From an uncultured Acidimicrobiaceae bacterium (GTDB lineage Bacteria; Actinomycetota; Acidimicrobiia; Spongiisociales; UBA5794), in the NCBI GenBank assembly GCA_947258635.1, contig CAMYJM010000045.1, forward strand, positions 1-11,282: a DNA stretch of 11,282 nt. Reading direction: 5' to 3'. Made by a program: the position numbers and the translations under genes. The notes beneath the pieces were generated by a model, which had not been told where the DNA came from, did no database searches, and worked only from the letters and a program-made list of their open reading frames with translations. Position 1 is the first letter of the stretch, and each line of letters begins with the position of its first letter. Below, one piece after another: positions 5,926-11,282 of this stretch.

Positions 5926-6479
5926 TAAACACCTGCCTGTTGCCGGAACGGGAAGCCGAATTCGGAGAGAAGGGCTCTGCCCTGCTCGTCGTTGACGGCC
6001 GTGGTCACGAACGTGATGTCCATGCCCCGTACCTTGACCACTTTGTCGTAATCGATCTCTGGAAAGATGAGCTGCTCGGTCACCCCGAAGCTGTAGTTGC
6101 CCCGGCCGTCGAAGCCTTTCGGGTTGAGGCCGCGGAAGTCCCGGATCCGGGGAATCGCCAACGTGACGAGCCTGTCGAAGAACTCCCACATGCGCACCCC
6201 GCGCAGGGTCACGTGAGCGCCGATCGGCATCGCTTCGCGCAGCTTGAAGTTGGCGATCGACTTGCGGGCCCTATTGAGCCGGGGTTGCTGGCCCGTCACG
6301 ATGCGGAGGTCTTCCATCGCCGCGTCGATGAGCTTGCCGTCCTGGGTCACGTCGCCGACACCCATGTTGACCACGATCTTGGCGAGCCGTGGTACCTGCA
6401 TCACGTTGTCGAGACCGAGATCTTCCATCAGCTTGGCGCGGATCTCAGTGTCGTACTTGGTCTTGAAGCGAGGCTCCAT
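5925..6479 (-). CDS. rplE: 50S ribosomal protein L5
   Basis: Binds 5S rRNA in the central protuberance and forms an intersubunit bridge with the small-subunit head. The 184 residues match bacterial L5. The sequence contains LGLDNVMQVPRLAKIVVNMG (21-40), GQQPRLNRARKSIANFKLRE (63-82), GAHVTLRGVRMWEFFDRLV (87-105) and RDFRGLNPKGFDGRGNYSFG (113-132), all characteristic. The ATG overlaps the rplX stop (TAATG) and the stop overlaps the rpsN GTG, so it is locked into a coupled chain. Confidence 0.98.
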   Translation of the reverse strand: MEPRFKTKYDTEIRAKLMEDLGLDNVMQVPRLAKIVVNMGVGDVTQDGKLIDAAMEDLRIVTGQQPRLNRARKSIANFKLREAMPIGAHVTLRGVRMWEFFDRLVTLAIPRIRDFRGLNPKGFDGRGNYSFGVTEQLIFPEIDYDKVVKVRGMDITFVTTAVNDEQGRALLSEFGFPFRQQAGV

Positions 6480-6784
6480 TACAGGTCACCTCCGCACTTG
6501 CGGCACACGCGGTACTTGCGGCCGTCGCCGTCGAAGCGAGCGCCGATCTTGGTAGGACCACAGTCGGGACAGATGATCATCACATTGCTGGCATTGATTG
6601 GCATGTCTTTGTCGATGATGCCGCCCTGCATCGTTTGACCCTGAGGCCGCTGATGGCGCTTGGCTGTGGCGACTCCTTCGACGATCACCTGGTTGCGCTT
6701 CTTGAGGACCCGGGCGATCTTGGACTCGGTCCCCTTGTCCTTGCCGGCGATTACTCGCACGGAATCTCCCACTTTGAGCTTCAT
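6479..6784 (-). CDS. rplX: 50S ribosomal protein L24 with C-terminal zinc ribbon
   Basis: Assembly-initiator protein of the large subunit, sitting near the exit of the peptide tunnel. The start chosen is ATG at 6782-6784, overlapping the rplN stop (TGATG), giving 101 residues. Longer in-frame starts would run through rplN. The N-terminal KOW domain has MKLKVGDSVRVIAGKDKGTE (1-20). The C-terminal half has two CxxC pairs, C72-P-D-C75 and C94-R-K-C97, that would bind one zinc. Many bacterial L24 proteins keep this ribbon, while Mycobacterium-type L24 has lost it. The middle RHQRPQGQTMQGGIIDKDMP (43-62) is conserved. Confidence 0.97.
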   Translation of the reverse strand: MKLKVGDSVRVIAGKDKGTESKIARVLKKRNQVIVEGVATAKRHQRPQGQTMQGGIIDKDMPINASNVMIICPDCGPTKIGARFDGDGRKYRVCRKCGGDL

Positions 6785-7152
6785 CAGAGCACCTCCGGAG
6801 CGAGCGAGACGATCCTCATGAATTTCTTGTCGCGCAGCTCGCGGCCCACGGGCCCGAAGATGCGGGTACCGCGCGGCTGCTGTTGATCGTTGATCAACAC
6901 ACATGCGTTGTCGTCGAACCTGATGTAGGTGCCGTCGCCGCGCCGGTTCTCCTTGCGAGTGCGGACGACGACGGCCTTGACGACGTCGCCCTTCTTGACG
7001 GCACCGCCCGGGTTGGCGTCCTTCACCGTGGCGACGATTACGTCGCCGAGCGAGGCGTAGCGGCGCCCGGAGCCGCCCAGCACGCGAATGCAAAGCACCT
7101 CGCGGGCCCCTGAGTTGTCTGCCACCCGGAGACGGGATTCCTGCTGGATCAT
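6784..7152 (-). CDS. rplN: 50S ribosomal protein L14
   Basis: Large-subunit protein at the subunit interface, contacting L19 and the small-subunit rRNA; in other bacteria it is also the docking partner of the silencing factor RsfS. The true start is ATG at 7150-7152 (MIQQESRLRVADNSGAREVL), giving 122 residues, the standard length. An ATG further upstream in frame would add 11 non-homologous residues overlapping rpsQ. Conserved segments are NPGGAVKKGDVVKAVVVRT (47-65) and the end signature RGTRIFGPVGRELR (94-107). The start overlaps the rpsQ stop as ATGA. This gene marks the S10-to-spc transition, but no intergenic space or promoter exists here. Confidence 0.98.
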   Translation of the reverse strand: MIQQESRLRVADNSGAREVLCIRVLGGSGRRYASLGDVIVATVKDANPGGAVKKGDVVKAVVVRTRKENRRGDGTYIRFDDNACVLINDQQQPRGTRIFGPVGRELRDKKFMRIVSLAPEVL

Positions 7153-7406
7153 CGAGCCCTCTCGACAATCTCCGCCACACGCCACCTCTTCGACTTGGAG
7201 AGGGGCCGGGTCTCGACGATGCGCACGGTGTCGCCGAGGCGAGCGTCGTTGGCTTCATCGTGGGCGTGATACTTCTTGCGACGCGGCACGGTCTTGCCAT
7301 AGCGCGGGTGACGCGTGACGTCGGCGACCTCGACTGTGATCGTCTTCTCCCGGGCGTCGGATATCACCACGCCGACGCGCGTTTTGCGAGCTGCCCGGTC
7401 GGTCAT
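7149..7406 (-). CDS. rpsQ: 30S ribosomal protein S17
   Basis: Primary 16S rRNA-binding protein with an OB fold, needed for assembly of the 5' domain and body. The 85 residues begin with RKTRVGVVISDAREKTITVE (7-26). The RHPRYGKTVPRRKKYHAHDE stretch (32-51) and the end RPLSKSKRWRVAEIVERAR (67-85) are typical. It overlaps rpmC and rplN by four bases each (ATGA), placing it in the tightest part of the cluster. Nothing unusual in length or motifs. Confidence 0.98.
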   Translation of the reverse strand: MTDRAARKTRVGVVISDAREKTITVEVADVTRHPRYGKTVPRRKKYHAHDEANDARLGDTVRIVETRPLSKSKRWRVAEIVERAR

Positions 7407-7624
7407 GCGCCTTGCTCCTGTTCTCTGTAATACGCTTCGAGCTCCTGCTCGCGGCGAATCGACTTGATGCGGGCGATCTCCCGACGCACTCGGCGCAGCC
7501 GCGTCGTGTTGTCGAGCTGGTTGGTCGCCAGCTGGAATCGCAGGTTGAACAGCTCTTCCTTTGCCTCGTCAAGTTTCTCGCCAAGCTCCGAATAGGAGAA
7601 CTTGCGAAGTTCGACACCCTTCAT
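7403..7624 (-). CDS. rpmC: 50S ribosomal protein L29
   Basis: Small helical protein beside the peptide tunnel exit, next to L23, where trigger factor and SRP dock. The 73 residues form two predicted helices separated by a turn. The sequence contains KEELFNLRFQLATNQLDNTT (22-41) and RLRRVRREIARIKSIRREQE (42-61), clear L29 signatures. The last 15 residues are charged (ELEAYYREQEQ) and slightly longer than minimal forms. It overlaps the end of rplP and the start of rpsQ by ATGA. Confidence 0.97.
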   Translation of the reverse strand: MKGVELRKFSYSELGEKLDEAKEELFNLRFQLATNQLDNTTRLRRVRREIARIKSIRREQELEAYYREQEQGA

Positions 7625-8034
7625 CCTTCATCCCTCTTGACGAATTTGGTCCGGACGGGCAGCTTGTGGCTGGCCCGCCTCATGGCCTCGCGGGCAAGGT
7701 CCTCGTCGACGCCGGACATCTCGAACATGACGCGGCCCGGCTTCACCACCGCGACCCAGTACTCCGGGTTGCCCTTGCCGGAGCCCATCCGTGTCTCGGC
7801 AGGCTTCTCGGTGATCGGTTTGTCCGGGAAGATCGTGATCCACACTTTTCCGCCACGCTTGATGGCCCGCGTCATCGCGATACGGGCCGACTCGATCTGG
7901 CGAGAGGTGATCCAGCCGGGCTCCATGGCTTGTAGACCGTATTCGCCAAACGCGACGCGGCTGCCTCGCTGAGCTTTGCCGGCCATGCGGCCTCTGTGGG
8001 TCTTGCGGTACTTGGTCCGCTTTGGCATCAGCAT
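7621..8034 (-). CDS. rplP: 50S ribosomal protein L16
   Basis: Late-assembly large-subunit protein that helps position the A-site tRNA near the peptidyl transferase centre. The 137 residues begin MLMPKRTKYRKTHRGRMAGK. A start two codons later (ATG at 8026-8028) is possible but less likely, because MLxPK is the common family opening. Conserved segments are EPGWITSRQIESARIAMTRA (38-57), KRGGKVWITIFPDKPIT (59-75) and RMGSGKGNPEYWVAVVKPGR (82-101). R82 corresponds to the arginine hydroxylated in E. coli. It begins two bases after the rpsC stop and overlaps rpmC by four bases. Confidence 0.98.
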   Translation of the reverse strand: MLMPKRTKYRKTHRGRMAGKAQRGSRVAFGEYGLQAMEPGWITSRQIESARIAMTRAIKRGGKVWITIFPDKPITEKPAETRMGSGKGNPEYWVAVVKPGRVMFEMSGVDEDLAREAMRRASHKLPVRTKFVKRDEG

Positions 8035-8036
8035 GA

Positions 8037-9329
8037 CTAGGCCTCCTCGTCACCCGACTCGGCAGGGGCCTCTTCAGCGGACACCTCTTCAGCAGGGGGT
8101 TCTTCAGCGGACGCCTCCTCAGCAGGGGGCTCTTCCGCCGACGCCTCTTCCGCGGACGCCTCCTCAGCCGGGGCTTCTTCAGCGGACGCCTCTTCCGCGG
8201 ACGCCTCCTCAGCCGGGGCTTCTTCAGCGGACGCCTCTTCAGCAGGGGCTTCGTCCGGCACAGCTGCACCTACAGGCGCGACACCGGCTTCCGAGACTTC
8301 CCCGGCCACGACTTCGGCGCCTTCCCCGGCCGCCGCCTCGAGACCGGCTTCGACGGCTGCAGCCTCAGGAACCTCCGGAGCGGTCGCCGGCGTGGCCGAT
8401 GCCATGCTTGAGTCATCGATCAGCTCTTTGGAGATGGTCACCTCTTCGGTGAAGTCGTCCATCGCAGCAGTCGCGTCGACCCGCTTGCCGCCGCCCGCCT
8501 CGATGAGACGCCGCCCGCCTTCGCGGCGCTTGCCGCCCCCGGCTTCCACTATTCGTTTGCCGCCTCCGGCCTCGATCAAACGCCGTCCCGACTCACCGGC
8601 GGCAGCCTCGGCGCGGGACTTCGCCGACCGGCGGCGCTGGGCGGGGCCGCCCGCTGCGAGGCGCGCTTCGGCGGCGATCTTCTCGCGGGAGCGAGACAGT
8701 GACGGTACGACGTCGCCCTTGTACACCCAGGCCTTCACGCCGATGGCTCCCACCATCGTGCGCGCCGTCGCCTGGCCATAGTCAATATCGGCTCGCAATG
8801 TGTGCAACGGAACTCGGCCCTCGAGGTACCACTCGCGGCGGCCCATGTCGGCACCACCGAGACGGCCCGAGGCTTGAATCCGCACGCCTTCGGCGCCCGC
8901 TTTGAGCGCGGTGGACACGGCTCGCTTCATCGCTCTCCGGAATGAGACGCGGCCCTCGAGCTGATCGGCAACGCTGCGGGCCAGCAGGGTCGCGTCCGTC
9001 TCAGCGTTCTGCACTTCGATTACGTTGAACTTGACGAGGCGGGAGGTGAGCTTCTCGAGGCCGCGCCGCAGCCGGTCGGCCTCGGAGCCGGAGCGGCCGA
9101 TGACAACGCCGGGACGCGCCGTGTGCACGTCGATCTGGACCTTCTTGTCGCCAATCCGCTCGATGTCGATGCGGGAGATCGCGCCGCGGGTGAGCTCCGA
9201 GCTGAGGTAATGGCGGATGGCGGCATCCTCGTTGACCTGAGAGGCGTAGTCCTTCTCGGAGTACCAGCGCGACTTCCAGTCGGTGACGATGCCCAGACGC
9301 AGGCCATAGGGGTGGATCTTCTGGCCCAT
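8037..9329 (-). CDS. rpsC: 30S ribosomal protein S3 with a very long repetitive C-terminal tail
   Basis: Small-subunit head protein lining the mRNA entry tunnel, with helicase-related contacts to mRNA. The N-terminal 210 residues are an ordinary S3 core: MGQKIHPYGLRLGIVTDWKS, a KH domain with the GxxG loop at 78-81 (VIGRSGSEADRLRRGLEKL), and the C-terminal domain with RREWYLEGRVPLHTLRADID (164-183) and GAIGVKAWVYKGD. Typical S3 is about 210-280 residues; this one is 430. The extra part has two sections: a basic stretch (about 211-288) with three IEAGGGKR-like repeats, then a highly acidic Ala/Glu stretch (about 290-430) ending in twelve pentapeptides of the form xxAEE. The frame is open throughout with no frameshift, and the ATG overlaps the rplV stop (TAATG). 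Shorter acidic tails on S3 are known in Actinobacteria; this length is unusual. Confidence 0.97.
   Translation of the reverse strand: MGQKIHPYGLRLGIVTDWKSRWYSEKDYASQVNEDAAIRHYLSSELTRGAISRIDIERIGDKKVQIDVHTARPGVVIGRSGSEADRLRRGLEKLTSRLVKFNVIEVQNAETDATLLARSVADQLEGRVSFRRAMKRAVSTALKAGAEGVRIQASGRLGGADMGRREWYLEGRVPLHTLRADIDYGQATARTMVGAIGVKAWVYKGDVVPSLSRSREKIAAEARLAAGGPAQRRRSAKSRAEAAAGESGRRLIEAGGGKRIVEAGGGKRREGGRRLIEAGGGKRVDATAAMDDFTEEVTISKELIDDSSMASATPATAPEVPEAAAVEAGLEAAAGEGAEVVAGEVSEAGVAPVGAAVPDEAPAEEASAEEAPAEEASAEEASAEEAPAEEASAEEASAEEPPAEEASAEEPPAEEVSAEEAPAESGDEEA
8070..8249 (-). repeat. 15-bp coding minisatellite (12 AxAEE pentapeptides in S3)
   Basis: Twelve consecutive 15-bp units encode residues 361-420 of S3. 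The pentapeptides are APAEE (3), ASAEE (6), PPAEE (2) and VSAEE (1), followed by a partial APAES. Within it, 8146-8190 and 8191-8235 are identical 45-bp tandem blocks (three units each). This shows recent slippage or recombination rather than only protein-level selection. The plus strand over this stretch also gives long proline/glutamine-rich open frames, which are shadows. Confidence 0.93.
8481..8585 (-). repeat. Basic EAGGGKR repeats in the S3 tail
   Basis: Residues 249-283 of S3 contain three copies of a (I/V)EAGGGKR motif at 252-259, 261-268 and 276-283. The first and third are preceded by RRL. The segment is strongly basic and glycine-rich, so it could bind rRNA or mRNA, in contrast to the acidic repeats that follow. 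The nucleotide copies are diverged in codon use, so this repeat appears older than the acidic minisatellite. Confidence 0.8.
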
Positions 9330-9685
9330 TAGTGCTCCTCGTCTTCGTACTCTTCGTCGTCGGCCACGACAACGGTGATGTGGCTGGTGCGCTTGTGGAT
9401 TGCGGTCGCCCGCCCGCGGGCACGGGGGCGGTATCGCTTGAGGGTGGGCCCCTCATCGGCGAAGGCTTCGAACACCCAAAGCTCATCGGCGTCGAGTGCC
9501 TGGTTGTGCTCCGCGTTGGCGACCGCCGAGTCGAGCACCTTCAGCACGGTGCCGGCTGCCTTGCGGTTGGTGAACGTGAGAACATCGCGTGCCTCTGTGA
9601 CCGGCAATCCCCGGACGAGGTCGAGCACGCGCCGCACTTTGAACGGCGATTGCCGGATGTATCGGGCCGTGGCTTGGTTCTTCAT
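9329..9685 (-). CDS. rplV: 50S ribosomal protein L22
   Basis: Large-subunit protein whose long beta-hairpin reaches into the nascent peptide tunnel near the macrolide site. The 118 residues contain the N-terminal ATARYIRQSPFKVRRVLDLV (5-24), the central AVANAEHNQALDADELWVFE (54-73) and the tunnel hairpin GPTLKRYRPRARGRATAIHK (79-98), which looks intact, without the deletions linked to macrolide resistance elsewhere. The end is an acidic tail, DDEEYEDEEH (109-118), not found in E. coli L22. It overlaps rpsS by ATGA and rpsC by one base. Confidence 0.98.
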   Translation of the reverse strand: MKNQATARYIRQSPFKVRRVLDLVRGLPVTEARDVLTFTNRKAAGTVLKVLDSAVANAEHNQALDADELWVFEAFADEGPTLKRYRPRARGRATAIHKRTSHITVVVADDEEYEDEEH

Positions 9686-9960
9686 CCGCGCCTCGCAGAC
9701 TTCTCGCCGGCGTGGCCCCGGAATGTGCGAGTCGGGGCGAATTCCCCGAGCTTGTGACCGACCATCGATTCGCTGATGTAGACCGGCACGTGCTTGCGCC
9801 CGTCGTGGACCGCGATTGTCAGGCCGACCATCTCGGGAATGACGGTCGAGCGGCGGCTCCAGGTGCGGATCACTCGTTTGTCCTTGTTGGCGACGGCCTT
9901 CTCCACCTTCACCATGAGGTGCTCGTCGATGAAGGGGCCTTTCTTCAGTGAACGTGCCAT
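9682..9960 (-). CDS. rpsS: 30S ribosomal protein S19
   Basis: Small-subunit head protein that forms a pair with S13 and contacts the A-site tRNA. The chosen start, ATG at 9958-9960, gives 92 residues beginning MARSLKKGPFIDEHLMVKVE, the family opening; a longer in-frame extension upstream would run across rplB. Conserved segments are RTWSRRSTVIPEMVGLTIAV (32-51) and HVPVYISESMVGHKLGEFAP (57-76), then TRTFRGH. The start lies 22 bases after rplB, with GAGGG upstream. It overlaps rplV by four bases (ATGA). Confidence 0.98.
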   Translation of the reverse strand: MARSLKKGPFIDEHLMVKVEKAVANKDKRVIRTWSRRSTVIPEMVGLTIAVHDGRKHVPVYISESMVGHKLGEFAPTRTFRGHAGEKSARRG

Positions 9961-9982
9961 CAGGAGACGTCCCTCGTGAGCA

Positions 9983-10816
9983 TTAGCGGCGTCCCTTCTT
10001 GCTGCGGCGCCTGACGATGTACTTGTCGCTGGCCTTGTTCTTCTTGCGGGTACGCCCCTCGGGCTTACCCCACGGGCTCGTCGGGTGGCGACCACCGGAA
10101 CTGCGGCCCTCGCCCCCACCAAGGGGGTGGTCGACGGGATTCATCGCAACACCGCGCGTCTGGGGGCGCTTGCCCTTCCAGCGGTTGCGGCCCGCTTTGC
10201 CGATCTTTACGAGCTCAGCATCCGGATTGCCCACCTGGCCAACAGTGGCGCGGCAGTCGATCGGCACGCGGCGCATCTCGCCGGACGGCAATCGCAGCAG
10301 AGCCAGGTTGCCCTCCTTCGACATGAGCTGGACCGACGTGCCGGCGGCGCGACCCATCTTGGCTCCACCGCCCGGGCGCAGCTCAACGGCGTGAACGACC
10401 GTTCCCGTCGGGATGTTGCGCAGCGGGAGAGCGTTGCCGGGCCGGATCTCGGCGCCCGAACCGCTCACCAGCATGTCGCCGGGCCGCAAGTTGAGCGGGG
10501 CGAGTATGTAGCGCTTCTCGCCGTCGACGTAGTGGAGGAGGGCAATACGAGCATTGCGATTCGGGTCGTACTCGATGGCGGCCACCTTGGCGGGCACGCC
10601 ATCCTTGTTTCGTCTGAAGTCGATGACGCGGTACCGCTGCTTGTGGCCGCCACCGCGATGGCGCGAGGTGATCCGCCCGTGGACGTTGCGGCCGCTCGAC
10701 CGCTTCTTCTTGGCGAGCAGGCTCTTTTCGGGAGTCGCCTTCGTGACGGTCTCGAAGTCCGATACCGTCTGAAAGCGGCGTCCTGGGGACGTGGGTTTGG
10801 GTTTCTTGACTGCCAT
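9983..10816 (-). CDS. rplB: 50S ribosomal protein L2
   Basis: One of the largest and most conserved large-subunit proteins, needed for subunit association and peptidyl transferase activity. The start ATG at 10814-10816 gives 277 residues (MAVKKPKPTSPGRRFQTVSD); an in-frame ATG 16 codons upstream lies inside rplW and is rejected. Family features: NVHGRITSRHRGGGHKQRYR (44-63), the central SH3-like barrel, and the C-terminal GVAMNPVDHPLGGGEG (222-237), whose H230 corresponds to the conserved functional histidine (H229 in E. coli). The tail KYIVRRRSKKGRR is basic, as usual. It follows rplW after one base. Confidence 0.98.
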   Translation of the reverse strand: MAVKKPKPTSPGRRFQTVSDFETVTKATPEKSLLAKKKRSSGRNVHGRITSRHRGGGHKQRYRVIDFRRNKDGVPAKVAAIEYDPNRNARIALLHYVDGEKRYILAPLNLRPGDMLVSGSGAEIRPGNALPLRNIPTGTVVHAVELRPGGGAKMGRAAGTSVQLMSKEGNLALLRLPSGEMRRVPIDCRATVGQVGNPDAELVKIGKAGRNRWKGKRPQTRGVAMNPVDHPLGGGEGRSSGGRHPTSPWGKPEGRTRKKNKASDKYIVRRRSKKGRR

Positions 10817-10817
10817 A

Positions 10818-11111
10818 TCAGACCTCGAAGATGTCGATCGAGTCGCCAACGGCGAGCGTGACAAGCGCTCGTTTGGTGTTCTTACGGCGACCGGTCTTGT
10901 AGCCGGTGCGCTTGACTTTGCCCTTGCGGTTGATGGTGTTCACCGAAACGACTCGAACGTCGAAGATCTCGGCAACTGCTTGTTTGATCTCGGTCTTGTT
11001 GGAGCGCTTGTCCACCACGAAGGTGTAAGTGTTGAGCTCTTGAATCAGGTCGTAGGACTTCTCAGAAACGACCGGCTCGAGAACCACGTCGCGGGGGTTC
11101 TTCGTCTTCAT
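10818..11111 (-). CDS. rplW: 50S ribosomal protein L23
   Basis: Large-subunit protein at the peptide tunnel exit, the main docking point for trigger factor and SRP. The 97 residues contain the N-terminal DVVLEPVVSEKSYDLIQELN (8-27), YTFVVDKRSNKTEIKQAVAE (29-48) and the loop VNTINRKGKVKRTGYKTGRR (57-76) that reaches into the rRNA. The family acidic residue in VVSEKSY (E17) is present. It overlaps the preceding reading frame by ATGA, and rplB begins one base after its stop. Confidence 0.97.
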   Translation of the reverse strand: MKTKNPRDVVLEPVVSEKSYDLIQELNTYTFVVDKRSNKTEIKQAVAEIFDVRVVSVNTINRKGKVKRTGYKTGRRKNTKRALVTLAVGDSIDIFEV

Positions 11112-11281
11112 GATTCACCTCCGTCGGGCCCATCGACAGAGTCGACGGAATCAACGGACTCGGGCGAATCAACAGACTCCGGCGAATCAACAGACTCGGG
11201 GGAATCCGCCGACTCGGGTGTGGCCCCATCGGCGCCGGCTGCCTGACCGGCGTGCTCTTCAGTGCCGCGGGGAACCGACTG
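11108..11281 (-). CDS. rplD: Ribosomal protein L4, 3' end only (acidic repeat tail)
   Basis: Only the last 57 codons of this reading frame lie inside the window, and they end in TGA overlapping the rplW ATG (ATGA). Position immediately before rplW is that of rplD in the S10 operon, so L4 is the likely identity. However, no L4 core sequence is visible, so the call rests on gene order. The visible part starts QSVPRGTEEHAGQAAGADGA and then has PES(V/A)DS repeats rich in serine, aspartate and glutamate, ending GPDGGES. E. coli L4 has no such tail, so this is a C-terminal extension comparable in style to the S3 tail. The gene is cut by the window edge at its 5' side. Confidence 0.72.
   Translation of the reverse strand, partial: QSVPRGTEEHAGQAAGADGATPESADSPESVDSPESVDSPESVDSVDSVDGPDGGES
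11148..11219 (-). repeat. Four 18-bp units encoding SPESVD-type hexapeptides
   Basis: Four tandem 18-bp units (11148-11165, 11166-11183, 11184-11201, 11202-11219) code for six residues each in the presumed L4 tail. They give PESADS and three PESVDS copies, followed by shorter SVD units. The middle units differ at only a few bases. As in rpsC, repetition is visible at the nucleotide level, which points to slippage expansion of a low-complexity acidic tail. Confidence 0.88.
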
Positions 11282-11282
11282 G

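Noticed and set aside
7628..8269. Minus-strand frame rich in lysine/arginine/proline repeats across rpsC and rplP
   Set aside because: An out-of-frame reading of the same 15-bp repeat and of rplP. The rpsC and rplP frames match known families and cover it fully.
7976..8452. Plus-strand open frame with proline/glutamine/arginine-rich repeats opposite rpsC
   Set aside because: It is the antisense reading of the AxAEE coding minisatellite. The repetition comes from the rpsC tail, and there is no ribosome binding site or independent support.
8037..8462. The S3 tail as a frameshifted or fused separate gene
   Set aside because: The frame is continuous from the S3 start, no internal start with a binding site stands out, and acidic S3 tails occur in Actinobacteria. 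A tail extension is the simpler reading.
10085..10861. 258-codon plus-strand frame opposite rplB
   Set aside because: Antisense shadow of the highly conserved rplB; no recognisable protein features.
10791..11246. Plus-strand 151-codon frame ending in STDSGE repeats
   Set aside because: Antisense of rplW and of the 18-bp repeats of the presumed rplD. The minus-strand frames explain the sequence.

Overview
This window is a GC-rich block of the S10-spc ribosomal protein supercluster. Every gene is on the minus strand, so transcription runs from position 11282 towards position 1. In transcription order the genes are rplD (3' end only), rplW, rplB, rpsS, rplV, rpsC, rplP, rpmC, rpsQ, rplN, rplX, rplE, rpsN, rpsH, rplF, rplR, rpsE, rpmD, rplO, secY, adk and map. 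This is the canonical bacterial order with nothing inserted. The high GC, the use of GTG starts and the extended acidic tails on ribosomal proteins suggest an actinobacterial-type genome, perhaps a deep lineage such as Acidimicrobiia. That placement is an inference and only moderately secure. No rRNA, tRNA, CRISPR array, transposase, phage gene or defence gene is visible.

Layout by region: 7149-11282 holds the S10-operon part (L4 tail, L23, L2, S19, L22, S3, L16, L29, S17). 2954-7152 holds the spc part (L14, L24, L5, S14, S8, L6, L18, S5, L30, L15). 911-2879 adds the SecY translocon channel and adenylate kinase, and 105-911 is methionine aminopeptidase. Position 1-104 is a short stretch with no recognised gene. 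Fifteen of the 21 gene junctions are stop-start overlaps of 1 or 4 bases (TGATG, TAATG, TAGTG or ATGA), and three more are gaps of 1 to 3 bases. Translation is therefore probably coupled through most of the cluster. Gaps longer than 3 bases are only rplB-rpsS (22), rplR-rpsE (46), rpsE-rpmD (112), rplO-secY (74) and secY-adk (88).

The genes act together in building the ribosome (small- and large-subunit proteins, many placed around the peptide exit tunnel) and in handling the nascent chain. SecY receives secreted and membrane chains, and Map removes the initiator methionine. Adk supplies adenine-nucleotide balance for the energy demand of growth.

I see no undescribed multi-gene system. What departs from the ordinary is small scale: a roughly 220-residue two-part tail on S3 (basic repeats, then acidic pentapeptide repeats with a perfect 45-bp tandem duplication); an acidic hexapeptide-repeat tail at the end of the presumed L4; an eight-unit, 7-bp-period repeat with a built-in hairpin between secY and adk; a 47-bp direct repeat that copies the 3' end of rpsE into the rpsE-rpmD gap; and a mix of a zinc-ribbon L24 with a zinc-free long S14.
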